This document shows, piece after piece, positions 51,123 to 62,263 of a DNA stretch of 64,000 nt. How positions within the stretch are numbered: the first letter of the stretch is position 1; each line of letters opens with the position of its first letter. Position numbers and translations under genes: made by a program. The DNA lies in assembly GCA_951799405.1 (NCBI GenBank), contig OX637343.1, positions 806,001 through 870,000 of the forward strand. Direction: 5' to 3'. The notes below the pieces were generated by a model, which did not search any database, was not told where the DNA came from, and saw only the letters and a program-made list of their open reading frames with translations. The DNA is from Agapetus fuscipes. Taxonomy: Eukaryota > Arthropoda > Insecta > Trichoptera > Glossosomatidae.

Positions 51123-51590
51123 AAAATAATAATATCAGGCTAATTTATTTTAAATTACAAATGATAAGAGAGCGCCGTTTTTGTGTGTGTCACACCTCAA
51201 GGGCCCTCTCCGATCATGGATAAGACTTTCTAAAAAGGTGCGTCTTGAGTGCTCCGCGAAATACATCCATATATTTGGAGTTCTTCACTCCGGGTGGCAG
51301 TCTGTTCCACTCCACCGGACCCGCAACGTGGAAAGCGCGGTCTCCGAAATTTGTACGAATCTGACGGCGTGGCTGAACCAAATTGACTACTTCATCGCCC
51401 GCGGATCTGAGTGTCTGCCTCCTTATACCCATCTCATCAGGCAACATCATGTCAGTCAGATAAGGTGGAGCCAAGCCATTGATGGCTTTATATACCATCA
51501 TACAAACACGGTAGACCACCCTCTCCGGGAAACGAAGCCAATGTAGTGTTTTTAACAGAATGCACTGAAGACAAGCAATTTTCTGGCATC
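51123..51590 (-). mobile_element. LC LINE, C-terminus with complete 3' end
   Basis: Minus strand CLQCILLKTLHWLRFPERVV, YRVCMMVYKAINGLAPPYLT, TNFGDRAFHVAGPVEWNRLP, FRGALKTHLFRKSYP and stop (51216-51214). The 3' end GGGCCCTTGAGGTGTGACAC, ACACAAAAACGGCGCTCTCT then AAATAAATTAGCCTGATATT ATTATT is the clearest match to the S1 tail. Confidence 0.85.
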
Positions 51591-51756
51591 GTTTGCACCA
51601 GCGCCCTTGGAGTGACTACATCAAGAAACGGCGCTATAAAGAAATCATCAACTCATCATCATCACCGTCAACCTTAAAAATGCACAAAAATATAAAACAA
51701 CAAATTCTAGTGAGTATTTTTTCATAATTAAAAGAAACGCAGCCTTTTCAAACAGA

Positions 51757-51835
51757 CCGGTCCGTAGTCAAGTTGTAACGCTTCAGACTCGTAAATGAAA
51801 AATCGTGAGTTCGAGTCCCGTTGGAGCATAAATAA
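51757..51835 (+). mobile_element. S1 head only
   Basis: tRNA-like head ending GTTGGAGCATAAAT, then an S2 tail in the opposite orientation. Confidence 0.7.
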
Positions 51836-51844
51836 TATAACGTT

Positions 51845-52341
51845 ACGCAACGCAACTAAGCTACACATGTAGTGTAACTTCTTGCCTGCGTTTCCCCGAA
51901 GGGGTCGCATGTGGCGCTTCGGGACCTATTTATTTTTACAGGTAAGGAGGCCGGGCTCACACCAACCACTTTCAGTTGAAGTGGGGGTTTCCCAGCTCCC
52001 GGGGGGCTGGCTCTCATTTCTTGTGAAGGCTGAGTACACCTTTGAGATCGAACCCTTGCTCTCGGCATGGAATGCAAGCATTCTACCAATTGAGCTATTG
52101 ACTTTTTTACGAGCTTGATCGTCGTCGCTACAAAGCGCCAATTCTCAAGCAAGAACCATGTGCTGTAAGGCTGGATGGACCTTTGGTGACCGGTCATTGG
52201 TGAAGGTTTTATGAATTTTTCAACCCAGCGAAGAGCAAATTTGAAAATATAAATGGTATATTTTTTGTGCTCCGCCGGAAATCAAACCCACAACCTTCCC
52301 ATTCAGAGTCCGAAGTGTTGCCACTGAACTACGGACCGGTC
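51845..52341 (-). mobile_element. S1-S2 composite SINE
   Basis: S1 head (52341-52268), body, S2 with the same internal deletion as at 10212 and 42612, complete S2 3' end. Confidence 0.85.
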
Positions 52342-52638
52342 AATATAACAGTTATATTTTCAAATATGCTCTATTTGCTGGGTTGAAATATTCATGTAGG
52401 TACCTTTAACAAAGACTGGTCACCAAAGGTCCGTCCAGCCTTACAGCAACTGGGTCTTGCATGAGAGTTGATGTTGTTTAGCGACAGCACCGGTAAAGAT
52501 AAATTAATTTTTCAACCCAGCAAAGAGCATATTTGAAAATATAAATGTTACCTACTTGTTTTGTGCTCTGCTGAAACTCCAACCCACAACTTTCCATTTA
52601 CGAGTCTGAAGCGCTAGCCTCTAGACTACGCACCGGTC
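52342..52638. mobile_element. Two S1 pieces in inverted orientation
   Basis: 52342-52485 is S1 body on the plus strand; 52490-52638 is S1 head and body start on the minus strand. 52639-52989 is unassigned apart from GATCTGTAATGTTGGCGGCT (52898), an LR coding-end scrap. Confidence 0.7.
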
Positions 52639-52989
52639 CTTGCTGTTTTTGTTTTTACGTTTCGATTGAGTATAAACGTATATTTTTTTCATACTTGGGG
52701 TGCCCAGCATGACAAATTCCTGATAATCAAGACGATTCTCAAGACAAAAGATGAACTATAATAAAGAGACATCTATACTCTGCTATAGAGTGTAGACTCA
52801 CTAAATTTATGACAATAAAAATATTAATGTTGAAATTTCATATTTTATTTATTGTTTATTGTGATTAAAATAATTTACGCTTAATCTGTATTGTTGATCT
52901 GTAATGTTGGCGGCTTCTTTCTTGATTTTTATTTTTATGAATTCTTGTGGTAAAATCCATACAGTAGAAATCAACTATCTTTGAAGCAT

Positions 52990-53548
52990 AAAACGCAAGT
53001 AAGCTACACATATAGTGTAACTTCTTGCCTGCGTTATCCTCGATGGGATTGTATGTGGCGATTCGGGACCTATTTATTTTTAAGGGTAAGGGGCCGGCCT
53101 CACATTGACCACTTTCAGTTGAAGTGGGGGTTTCCCAGCTCAACTGATTCTCATTTCTTGTGAAGGCTTAGTACACCTCGCGCGTATTTATTTTGGGTTT
53201 GAAATAGACACCGAAACGGGAAATCATTTTTGACATCCTCGGTGGGGATCGATCCCTTGCTCTCGGCATGGAATGCAAGCATTCTACCACCTGAGGTATC
53301 GACCGGACTTTTTACGAGCGTGTTCGCTGCAAAGCGCCAATTCTCAAGCAAGACCCAGTTGGTTTAAAGATGGATGGACCTTTTGATGACCGGTCTTTGG
53401 TAAAGGTATAAGAATTTTTCACCCAGCAAAGAGCATATTTGAAAATATAAATGGTACATTTTTTGTGTTCTGTTGGGATTCAAACTCACCCACAACCTTC
53501 CATTTATGAGTCAGAAGTGTTAACCACTAGACTATGGACCTACTAAAA
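52990..53548 (-). mobile_element. S1-S2 composite SINE
   Basis: S1 head at 53548-53465, body, junction at CGCTCGTAAAAAGTCCGGTC, S2 complete to CACTATATGTGTAGCTTACT. Confidence 0.85.
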
Positions 53549-53562
53549 ACCCAACATCCAAT

Positions 53563-53782
53563 TGAATGGTCCGTAGTCCAGCGGTAGCACTTCGGACTCG
53601 TAAATGGAAGGTTGTGGGTTCGAATCCTGGCGAAGCGAAAAAAAAATATACCATTTCTCTTCAACCCAGCGAAGGGCAAATTTGAAAATATAAATGGTAT
53701 ATTTTTTGTGCTCCGCCGGGATTTGAACCCACAACCTTCCATTTACGAGTTCGAAGTGCTACCGCTGGACTACGGACCGGTC
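53563..53782. mobile_element. Head-to-head inverted S1 heads
   Basis: A plus-strand tRNA-like head (53563-53640) and a minus-strand head plus 40 bp of body (53782-53658) form a near-palindrome. Confidence 0.75.
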
Positions 53783-53967
53783 CATACACTTAAAGTCGTT
53801 TTGTAAATCTATTTAAAATTGCATTGAACTTCATGTTTCATATTACAGATAATGCATTTAAAATTATAGGGAGTTCATGCCTTACGACGTTTGGAGTTTC
53901 TAGATTATTATATAGTTTTTTAACGGCACATGTTCGAGAACTTTCTCAGAAAAAAAACTGTCAAAAG

Positions 53968-54250
53968 ACCGGTCTTTAGTCTAGTGGCTTACGCCTCAGG
54001 CTCGTTAATGAAATAATTATGAGTTCGATACCCAGCGGAAGACGAAAAAAATATTATTTAATATTTAAACTACGCTCTTCGTTGGATTGAAAGATTTATC
54101 TGCATCTACCAAAGACCGGCCACCTAAAGTCTATCCAGCCTTACAGCAACTGAGTCTAGTCTGGCGCAATGCAGTGACGACGAAAATACTGCAGAGGGCT
54201 CTTGAGGTGTGATTAAACATGAGAACAGCGCTCACTAATTAAGTCATGAA
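53968..54250 (+). mobile_element. S1 SINE, old copy
   Basis: Strongly diverged throughout, but head, body and LC-like tail are all recognisable. Confidence 0.75.
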
Positions 54251-54979
54251 AAAAAACTATAAAATAAGGTGAACAGAGATAGAATTATTTCAAATTCATA
54301 TTTAATTCACGCTCACATACAGATACCGATAAAAATACGCTTACACGTGCTGCATGTGTACTTGAAGGAAATCTCAAATGAACATACGCCCTGCAACTTT
54401 TGCGGCTCTTCTCTGAAACATAGGTAACATTGACAAAACGTCCCCTTAGTGTTAATTTTTCTTATGTCCATCAGAAGTAATTTCACATGAGCAATGTTTG
54501 TATGTGTACTGGATCAATGTGTCTTATGAAAACTTTTGATTGATTTTTAAAATATTTAAAACAACTCTCCCATTATCGTGTTGTACGTTTTTTTCTTAGC
54601 TCAGATTGTGTAGAATATAATTCTTTATTCATTTTCATTGAAAAGTCATCTTTAAATCAAATGATAGATAAGCTAAACAACCACTGGGGGGACGAACAGT
54701 TAACCAATTTTTACAGTATGGGTGAAAAAAAAACAATGAAAAATCTTCCTAAAATATCAACAAAAATATGTGAAAGCGAAATAAACTCGTGAATTGAAAT
54801 CAATAAAGCTTAGTGCACAGGTGACACCTCTTTGCTTAGACAGGAAGTGACGTGTTCTACACCGGAAGTATCCTATAACACCCTCTTACATACAAGATGG
54901 CGACTTCCGGCGCCCTCACAATATCGATACCTTAAAGGTAAAACTGAATAAGTGACTTATTAAACTTACACGGGTGTAT
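54251..54979. other. Mostly unassigned
   Basis: A diverged LR module piece (minus) at about 54285-54440 and an M5 end at 54930-54960; otherwise nothing. Confidence 0.45.
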
Positions 54980-55465
54980 GGCCAGTCCGTAGTCCATTGG
55001 TAACACTTCGGACTCGCAAATGGAAAGTCGTGGGTTCGAATCCCGGCGGAGCACAAAAAACGTACCATTTAATATTTCAAATATCTAATCTAATCTAAGC
55101 TGCAAAGATAAATATCTTTTAAGATTTATATTAAATGCATTCCCACAAGCAGACATGTATAATTTCGCGCTAACACATGCCGCATGTGGACCTACAATAT
55201 AAAAACCCAATCTCAAATGAACATAAGCCCTGCAACTCTTGCCGTCCTTCCCTGAAACAGGGGTGACATTGGCAAAGTGAACCATATTTTTACAGTATGG
55301 GTGGTCAGCCGCATACCATCCTATAAGTCAAGGAATAAGACAAGGAAAATAGGCTTTTTGATAAGTTGAAAACTTCATAAAACTTTACCAAAGGTCCACC
55401 CAGCCTTACAGCAGCTGGGTCTTGCTTGAGAATTGGCACTTTGTAGCGACGATCAAGCTCGTAAA
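54980..55465 (+). mobile_element. S1 SINE interrupted by a full LR module
   Basis: S1 head 54980-55085; LR module 55086-55337 on the minus strand; S1 body 55365-55452 running into the first bases of an S2 head. Confidence 0.8.
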
Positions 55466-55484
55466 AAGTCCGGTCGATAGGTTG

Positions 55485-55715
55485 GTAGGTTTATCAAATA
55501 AATGCACCTTTTTCCTATTTTCTACGAGAGACAACACTACAGAAGTGAGAAAATCCTGTAGTTTACAAGTTTGTCATGAGCACTTCCTTATAATTAGTTC
55601 ACTTACTATGAGAAGTTACACAGAATAAAATCGCTGAAGTGCTGATTCACGATTTCTCAAATCAGTGAATCAGCACTTATTCAGTTTTACCTTTAAGGTG
55701 GCGATATGTCTGAAT
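55485..55715. mobile_element. M5 element
   Basis: Inverted relative to 18106-18312. Internal near-palindrome GTGCTGATTCACGATTTCTC / AAATCAGTGAATCAGCAC. Confidence 0.6.
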
Positions 55716-55837
55716 GTTTTATTAAGTTGTAAGATATCTTGTCATCTTTCTAAGTAGATTGATAATATTTTTTATGGGTATCCATATATGTACTCTATGG
55801 ATTAGACTTGTATTTTCTATATGTTTTTTATTTCTTT

Positions 55838-56145
55838 GTTCCTTGACTTACAGGTCGATATGAGGTTAACCGCCTATACTGCAAAAACTGTTCACTATGC
55901 CAATGCCACTCCTGTTTCAGGGAAGATCAACAAAAGTTGCGGAGCTTATTTTAATTTTAAATTAGGTTTTCATGTTGTAAGTTTACAGGCGGCATGCGTA
56001 AGCGCGAATTTATATATTTCTACTTGTAAAAATGCATGTAATGTGTGATAAGTTGCAAAGATATATGAACATTCAAAACTCATATCAAATGCATGCCCAC
56101 TAACAGACCGTGCAAGTTCGCGCTTACAAATTCTGAATGTGGAAT
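55838..56145. mobile_element. LR modules, opposite strands
   Basis: 55838-56048 plus strand; 56049-56145 minus strand, 3' half. Confidence 0.75.
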
Positions 56146-56154
56146 AATAATAAT

Positions 56155-56640
56155 AACAATAATCTAAGTTGCAAGGACATATTCATTTAAATTTCTCAAA
56201 TGTATGGATGAAATGAAAGAAGTATGCAAGGACAGGAAGAAGTGGCGGCTAATCTGCAATGTTGATTTCTAATGTTGGTGTATTCATTTGCTACATTTTT
56301 TGCATAGGAAATTTTTGACTTTTTTTGTATAGATTTCTTTGTAAGGTTTTGTTCTTTTTTATATTTAAATGTAATTTATTATTCATATTCCTTGACTTAT
56401 AGGTTGGTATGAGGCTGACCACCCATACTGTAAAAAATGGTTCACTTTGCCAATGTCACCCCTGTTTCAGGGAAGGTCGGCAAAAGTTGTGGGGCTTATG
56501 TTCATTTGAGGTTTGGATTTTATTTGTAAGTACACATTCAGCATTTGTAAGCGCGAACTACACTTGTTGGGTTGTGGGCATACATCTGAGAGCTTTAAAT
56601 GAATATATCCTTGCAACTTAGATTATAGATTATTATTATG
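56155..56640 (+). mobile_element. LR LINE: C-terminal codons, 3' UTR and module in one piece
   Basis: After a minus-strand module scrap (56155-56200), the plus strand reads DEMKEVCKDRKKWRLICNVD and a stop (56271), a 120-bp 3' UTR, then TTCCTTGACTTATAGGTTGG at 56388 and the whole module to 56640. With the copy at 744 this ties the module to the coding LINE. Confidence 0.85.
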
Positions 56641-56890
56641 CCCACAAACAATTACACGTGTAGTTCGCGCTTACAAATGCTGAACGTGTACTTACAAATA
56701 AAATCCAAACCTCAAATGAACATTAGCCCTACAACTTTTGCCGACCTTCCCTGACACAGGGGTGACATTGGCAAAGTGAACCATTTTTACAGTATCGGTG
56801 GTCAGCCTCATACCAACCTATAAGTCAAGGAATACAAGCAATGTATTTACAAATTAAAATCCAAACCTCAAATGAACATCGACCCCGCAA
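56640..56890 (-). mobile_element. LR modules
   Basis: 56640-56835 nearly complete; 56836-56890 a short scrap. Confidence 0.75.
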
Positions 56891-57315
56891 TATATCAATG
56901 AAAAAAAAATCAGGGTTGTCCAAGGTCATGTTTTTCGAATAACAAATTTAGTGCGAAAACACAAAAAAAAAACTATTAATTGTGAGAGAAAAGCCACGCA
57001 ACATTTCATCGTAATCAGGAGCGTGATCTGAAATGGTTTTTCGACGCGGTCCTCTGTCATGTGAAGGGTTGAACAAGGGGAGAGAGGGGGATGAAAGACG
57101 GACTGATGAGTGTGAGAAACAGAGACAGCATGCTTGTCTTATATAAACAGGGTTGCCAAAACAATGTGTTGAAAAACATAAACCCGGAAAAGTAATTGTT
57201 GGGTGGTTAAATACATTGCGTTGTTTTCGTGTAACTCATACATCAAGAGCTCTCCGCGAGCTCGGTCTAATCTAATCTAAGATGCAAAGATATGTAACAT
57301 TAAGGATTCACATTA
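56891..57315. other. Mostly unassigned
   Basis: A short LR scrap at 57262-57312. Otherwise no recognised feature. Confidence 0.45.
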
Positions 57316-57595
57316 TATCGACGGTTAAAAGGTAATAGGGCATAAGCGACAAAAACCAAATCGTTTAGGAGAGCAATTTAAAGTTTGAGATGGCAGAAAA
57401 ATGGCATAACTTTTTTTATTTTTTATCATGTCGTTAAAATCAAAACAGCTCTAAAAGTAAAAAAAAATAAGGCATTTATTGGCATTCCTATTAATGTGGT
57501 TTATTGATCTTGTCCGTTGCACCAAAACCATACTTCGAAAACGCAGTTGTTTGCTTGGGGCATAAACAACATAAAAATAATCGAAGAGCTATGGG

Positions 57596-58724
57596 TAGGG
57601 ACTGGAAAATAGTGGTGTTATTTTTTAGGAAATTCGCGTTATTTTTTTGTGAAATTCGCGTTATTTTTGATCAAAAACAGGGAAATTCGCGTTATTTTTC
57701 ATGATAAACGGGGAGATTCGGTGTAATTTTTAGGGTGGATTAGATCAAAATAAAGGTTTATATAATTGCAAAACAAAATATATTACTAATATTTACAATT
57801 TATTATGTAAACAACAATATGTACCTTCAAAAACAATGAATAAACAACATCTGAATCAATACGAGTATCTGCAACCGAAGATGGTGGAAGTACCCACCGA
57901 AAACGTTTTTGCAATAAAAAATACTCAAGTGGTACAAAACAATGTTTTTTAATTTTTTTTTATATTTTTTTAAATAATCCTTTTTTTTTTACAAAAAACC
58001 ATTGATTGAAAAAAGTATTAATATTTCAATGACACTCCGAATACCCTGCAAATATCCTTTTAAAATCTTTAATTTTTGTGCATTTAGTCTCTAGATGAGG
58101 GTTATCTCATTATTCAAGGGATGTTGGCTTTTATGAAAGGTTCAAGTTGTGCTCTTGGCTAATCCAGCAACAGCTTCACTCTTTGAAGTATTTTCCTTCA
58201 TTGATGTCACGATTCAAGTCTGCTTGGATGATCCAGGACAGTTCTGCTTATCATTATTTTTGTTAATAAAATAGATTTGTGAATAGGAATGCAATTCACC
58301 AACCTACTCTGCCTGGCCAGATACAGGTATTAATATCATTAATTAATAATTCGGAATTGTTTATTTTAATGAATTATTCATTTTTAATTATCCAATTACA
58401 TCTGTTGAACCAGGGTCAAATTTATGGTCAAATGGTGGGGATCGAACCCCACGTCTAGCGTTCTAGCGTGTTTAAAAACGTTGAAAGAGACCAATTTTCC
58501 TGTGATTTGCAACTTGCAAAGGGTTTTCGCAGGATTTTTTTCTTTCCCACAAAATCGTTGCGTTGTAAAAGCGACACATGACAACTTTTTCGCATAATTT
58601 CTACCAAAAGTACGAAAATTCGTGATATTTGCGTAAAACCTGAAATTTCGCGTTATTCGCGTAAAAACATCAAAATTCGCGAATAAATTCGTTTTATCGC
58701 GATCGCGAAATTTTCCAGTCCCTA
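57596..58724. mobile_element. hAT-type element, 1129 bp, non-coding
   Basis: TIRs TAGGGACTGGAAAAT and ATTTTCCAGTCCCTA, with a perfect 8-bp duplication GCTATGGG (57588-57595, 58725-58732). The subterminal regions carry many AAATTCGCG repeats (a likely transposase-binding array). No transposase frame; a minus-strand S3 SINE sits at 58262-58478. Confidence 0.85.
58262..58478 (-). mobile_element. S3 SINE inside the hAT element
   Basis: ATAGATTTGTGAATAGGAAT, CTCTGCCTGGCCAG and B box GGGATCGAACCCC; the head is truncated at TAGCGTGTTT. Confidence 0.75.
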
Positions 58725-58810
58725 GCTATGGGAGATAGCGCATTAGAAAGAGCGGAAAATTTCAAGTAAGAAAGCATTCATAACTCATTTTTGACTAAAA
58801 CGTCGTCCAA

Positions 58811-59117
58811 AATTTTGGAAATATTTTTTTTCTTTTTAAATATAGAATAATACAATGTCTAGAAAACATGCAATTCAGTTTAAGGGAATGGGAACAGTTT
58901 TTTAGATAAAATGAAAAATCTGAAACTAATTTATTTATTTAATCTTGAAAAGAATATTGGGCTGCCTTTTTTTGCGCCAGCCCCGCTAAATGTTCTGCCC
59001 AGCGAGCCGTTCTTCTGATATCTCAATAGTAACGCTGCTCCAAGGAAAACGCATGGACGGGGAAACTCCTTCACAACCTAATAAGTATATACCAGCATTA
59101 TAGACAAGGGAAAAGTG
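58811..59117. other. Unassigned
   Basis: No recognised feature. Confidence 0.5.
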
Positions 59118-59458
59118 ACCAGTACCCCGAGTACGAGTTGCATGATTAGCAAAACTTGAGTAAAGTAAAAGTTTTTTTTTTTTTTTTTTTTTCTCAAATA
59201 CGCAATACTTCGAGTAAAGTGAAAAAACTGGTACTCAGGGTACTGCACCCTTAGTACGAGTTGCATGTTTAGCAAAACTTGAGTACAGTAAAAGTTTTTT
59301 TTTTTTCTTTTTTCTCAAATACGCAATACTTCGAGTAAAGTGAAAAAACTGGTACTCAGGGTACTGCACCCTTAGTACGAGTTGCAAAACTTGAGTAAAG
59401 TAAAGTTTACGGAAAGTATTAAAGAGTGATTTTCCCCAAAATCTGCCGTTTTTATATT
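59118..59458. repeat. Partial tandem array of M1 end units
   Basis: Two ~120-bp units (AGTACGAGTTGCATG, AGCAAAACTTGAGTA, T-run, CGCAATACTTCGAGTAAAGT, GTACTCAGGGTACTGC) and then an M1 left half ending at AAAATCTGCCGTTTTTATA. Confidence 0.7.
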
Positions 59459-59463
59459 ATAGA

Positions 59464-59795
59464 TATTCCTTGACTTATTCCTATAGTTTGGTATGTGGCT
59501 GACCACCCATGCTGTAGAAAATGGTTCATTTTGTCAATGTCGCCCCTGTTTCAGGGAAGATCGGCAAGAATTGCAGGGTGTATGTCCATTTGAGACTTCA
59601 TTTCTATGTTGTAGGTTCACATGCGGCATGCGCAAGCGCCAACTTGAACGTGTCTGCGTGAGAATGCATGTAATGGAAATCCCCAATGTTACTTATCTTT
59701 GCAACTTAGATAGATTAGATTATATTAGAACTACACGTGTTTGTTTGTGAGCATGCATTTGAGAGCTGTAAATGTTAATATATATTTACATTTTT
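59464..59795 (+). mobile_element. Two LR modules
   Basis: 59464-59727 complete; 59728-59795 a 3' end only. Confidence 0.75.
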
Positions 59796-60089
59796 GGGGC
59801 TGTCCATATATTACGTCATTCGCATTAAGGGGGGGGGAGTCTGGTCTGCGGATGATGGCAAATGATGTACGAGTGCCAAAAGTGACGTCGTTCTTGTAAA
59901 TACCAATTTCTACAAAATATATAAAATATTATGTAAGTAATATAACATTATTAATTATTAAGCTCATCCATTATTACAGCAAGAGGAGGGGGGGGGGGGG
60001 AGGTCATTAGATAATGACTATAGGATGATTGTAAGGGGGGGAGGGTCGAAAATCGGCCAAAATCGATGACGTAATTTATGGACGGCCCC
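59796..60089. mobile_element. M3 MITE, inverted relative to 49184
   Basis: GGGGCTGTCCATATATTACG to CGTAATTTATGGACGGCCCC. Long G-runs (9, 12 and 7). Confidence 0.8.
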
Positions 60090-60130
60090 TTAGATTATAG
60101 ATTATTATAATTATATTCCCACAAGCAGAC

Positions 60131-60372
60131 ACGGTTTTACGATTTGTTTATGTCACAAGCGCCTTTAGGAAAAAAAATGCAAACATCTGGTCGGTTACAC
60201 CAAAACCATACTTCGAAAACGCTGTTGTTTGCTTGGGCATAAAAAACACAAAAATCATCGTAGAGCTATGAGAGTTAGCGCATTAGAAAGAGCGGAAAAA
60301 TTTAAGTAGGATAGCATTCATAACTTATTTTTGACCAAAACGTCGCTTATAATACTTCCTTTTAACTTAGAT
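60131..60372. mobile_element. M4 element, right half
   Basis: GGTTTTACGATTTGTTTATG to AAACGTCGCTTATAATACTT; the end has decayed. Confidence 0.7.
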
Positions 60373-60405
60373 TTGATTCTAATAGCATGTTATTTTTCGC
60401 GGACT

Positions 60406-60468
60406 GGCCCCTCGACCTTTTGATTTCGAGTACGCAGCATTAACCACTAAACTGCGGATCGGCCTATA
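60406..60468 (-). mobile_element. S1 head, diverged
   Basis: Complement of a tRNA-like head: CCGCAGTTTAGTGGTTAATG. 60469-60754 is unassigned. Confidence 0.55.
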
Positions 60469-60754
60469 AAACACCGACAATTAAATAAGATTGTTGACAT
60501 AAAAAGATATAGACCGACATTATTTTCGGATCATTTATATTTGCTGAAATCTCCAGCTTAACGTTTAGTTTTGAGCGCCTACATTTGTTCGGGGCCTTTC
60601 ATCTCATAACTGGCAGGAACGACTTCCTTTTCTGTGCTAATCGAATTAATTTATCAAACTTAATAATATCATTCAATGCTCTATTACAATAATGATACCT
60701 GTTACTGTAACAGTTATTCATTAACCAAAGCTTCTGCAGAGTTGTCACACCTTT

Positions 60755-61028
60755 TTCAGGAAAATTCAGCAAGAGTTGCAGGGTAGCAACTTCATGAGTT
60801 GCAGTTAATTGCAGTCCTTGGGCTTATTTCGTAAACCCACATTCAGCATGTAAGTGCGAACTAACTCCCGCTAATTAATTATTGTTAAAATAAGATTATG
60901 CGATAGGCACCTATTATTGGAGCATTGGAGATACTTATGTATTTGTATTATTGTGTTTTTTTTGTGTATGTGCTACTCCTTTGTTTTGTTGGTGTCTTTA
61001 AGAATAAATAAATAAAAATAAATAAACT
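60755..61028 (+). repeat. Diverged LR piece joined to the (AAATAA)n-tailed repeat
   Basis: 60755-60865 has LR motifs CAAGAGTTGCAGGG and CACATTCAGCATGTAAGTGC. 60868-61028 is the second copy of 10985-11142. Confidence 0.6.
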
Positions 61029-61599
61029 TATACGTATTTGCTGGAAATTGGTCTAACTGCAACTTGGATTATAGACAGCGGTTGGGTCTTATTTGAAACT
61101 TGAGGTGTGATTCACTCAAAAACAGCGTACAACAAATTTATGTATCATCTTGGAAATGAAAAAGAAAAAAAATATTTAAAAAATATAGGTGCCTAAAATT
61201 GGCACATGAAAGTTTTTGGCTAGGGAATCTTACACAGTCATTTAGCTACCGTCGGATAATCTTGGTACATACATCAAAGAAAGGGCCCTAACTTCCAGTG
61301 TTCGACAGCCCTCCGTGGGACCTCATAATAAAAATTAATGAAACGTGTAAGAAAAAGACTTTTCTGATGTATATAAAGCGCGCACATAAAGTGGGGGTAT
61401 CTGTGTATTTTCATATCGATTTCTGTATACATAAATAAACCTACTCGAGAATCGTGAAATGAACTCGGAACAAATTTCATAGACAACGAAATTGTGTCGT
61501 CACGCGACCGGGTTGCTAGGAAAAATGCACAAGTGAAACGTTTGCCCGCCGAGTTTTATTTTGAAATATGCTATTTTCCAGGACAACGCACCTTCTCCT
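61029..61599. other. S1 tail scrap, then unassigned
   Basis: 61097-61150 (ACTTGAGGTGTGATTCACTC) is an S1/LC-type tail. The rest is not recognised except the 61465-61530 similarity to 39125-39210. Confidence 0.45.
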
Positions 61600-62225
61600 T
61601 CTTTTTGTGCCACTTCTAACGAAGATCGGCGATCATCATAGCTATTTTGACAGGGACTTGGTGCTTCTGCCGAACCACTGTCGCAGGTTCTTCAGCCACG
61701 ATGTCCTCCGGCGTCCCTGAGATCTTCTCCCCTCAATCTTACCCTGAATGATAAGATCAAGGAGACGGTACTTCTCATTTCTCATAATGTGACCGAAGTA
61801 CATCAGCTTTCTCTGCTTAATGGTAGGCAGGAGCTCCTTCGTAGTGCGCATTCGTTGAAGGACTTCTTCATTGGTGACTCGATCACGCCAAGAGATCCGA
61901 AGCATTTTTCGGTATAGACACATCTCGAATGCTTCAATACGTCTCTCCAGTGCCTGCGTGAGAGTCCATCCCTCCATACCATACAGAGCGATTGGGAAGA
62001 CGTAGCACCTCACTATGCGCTTCCGGAGTTCAAGGCTTAAATTTCAACACAACAGTACTTTGCTCATTTTAGCGAAGACATTTCGGGCTTGCTCTAGTCT
62101 GCTTCTGACTTCTTGACACATATCCCACTTTTCGTTGACCACACATCCCAGGTACCTGTAACTAGTGCATCTTTCAATGCTTTCGCCATCTAGTTCTACA
62201 TGGACAACGCACCGAGTGTAGTCAT
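61600..62225 (-). mobile_element. LF LINE, RT C-terminal region and 3' end
   Basis: Minus strand ELDGESIERCTSYRYLGCVV, NEKWDMCQEVRSRLEQARNV, one stop (TGA near 62052), ELRKRIVRCYVFPIALYGME, GWTLTQALERRIEAFEMCLY, RKMLRISWRDRVTNEEVLQR, KLMYFGHIMRNEKYRLLDLI, GRRSQGRRRTSWLKNLRQWF and a stop at 61642. YRYLG...., ..LYG.E.W...., .R.L.I.W.D..TN..V and GH..R are the usual landmarks of the LINE thumb/C-terminal region. A dead copy. Confidence 0.85.
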
Positions 62226-62263
62226 TAGTTCAGGTCGAAGGACGCTTGCGTTTCTCAGGTATC

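Larger units (their letters stand above)
57316..58810. mobile_element. M4 element interrupted by a hAT element
   Basis: Left TIR TATCGACGGTTAAAAGG; M4 continues to 57595, is interrupted by the hAT insertion, and resumes at 58725 to about 58810, where the right TIR is lost. Another M4 right half lies at 60131-60372. Confidence 0.8.
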
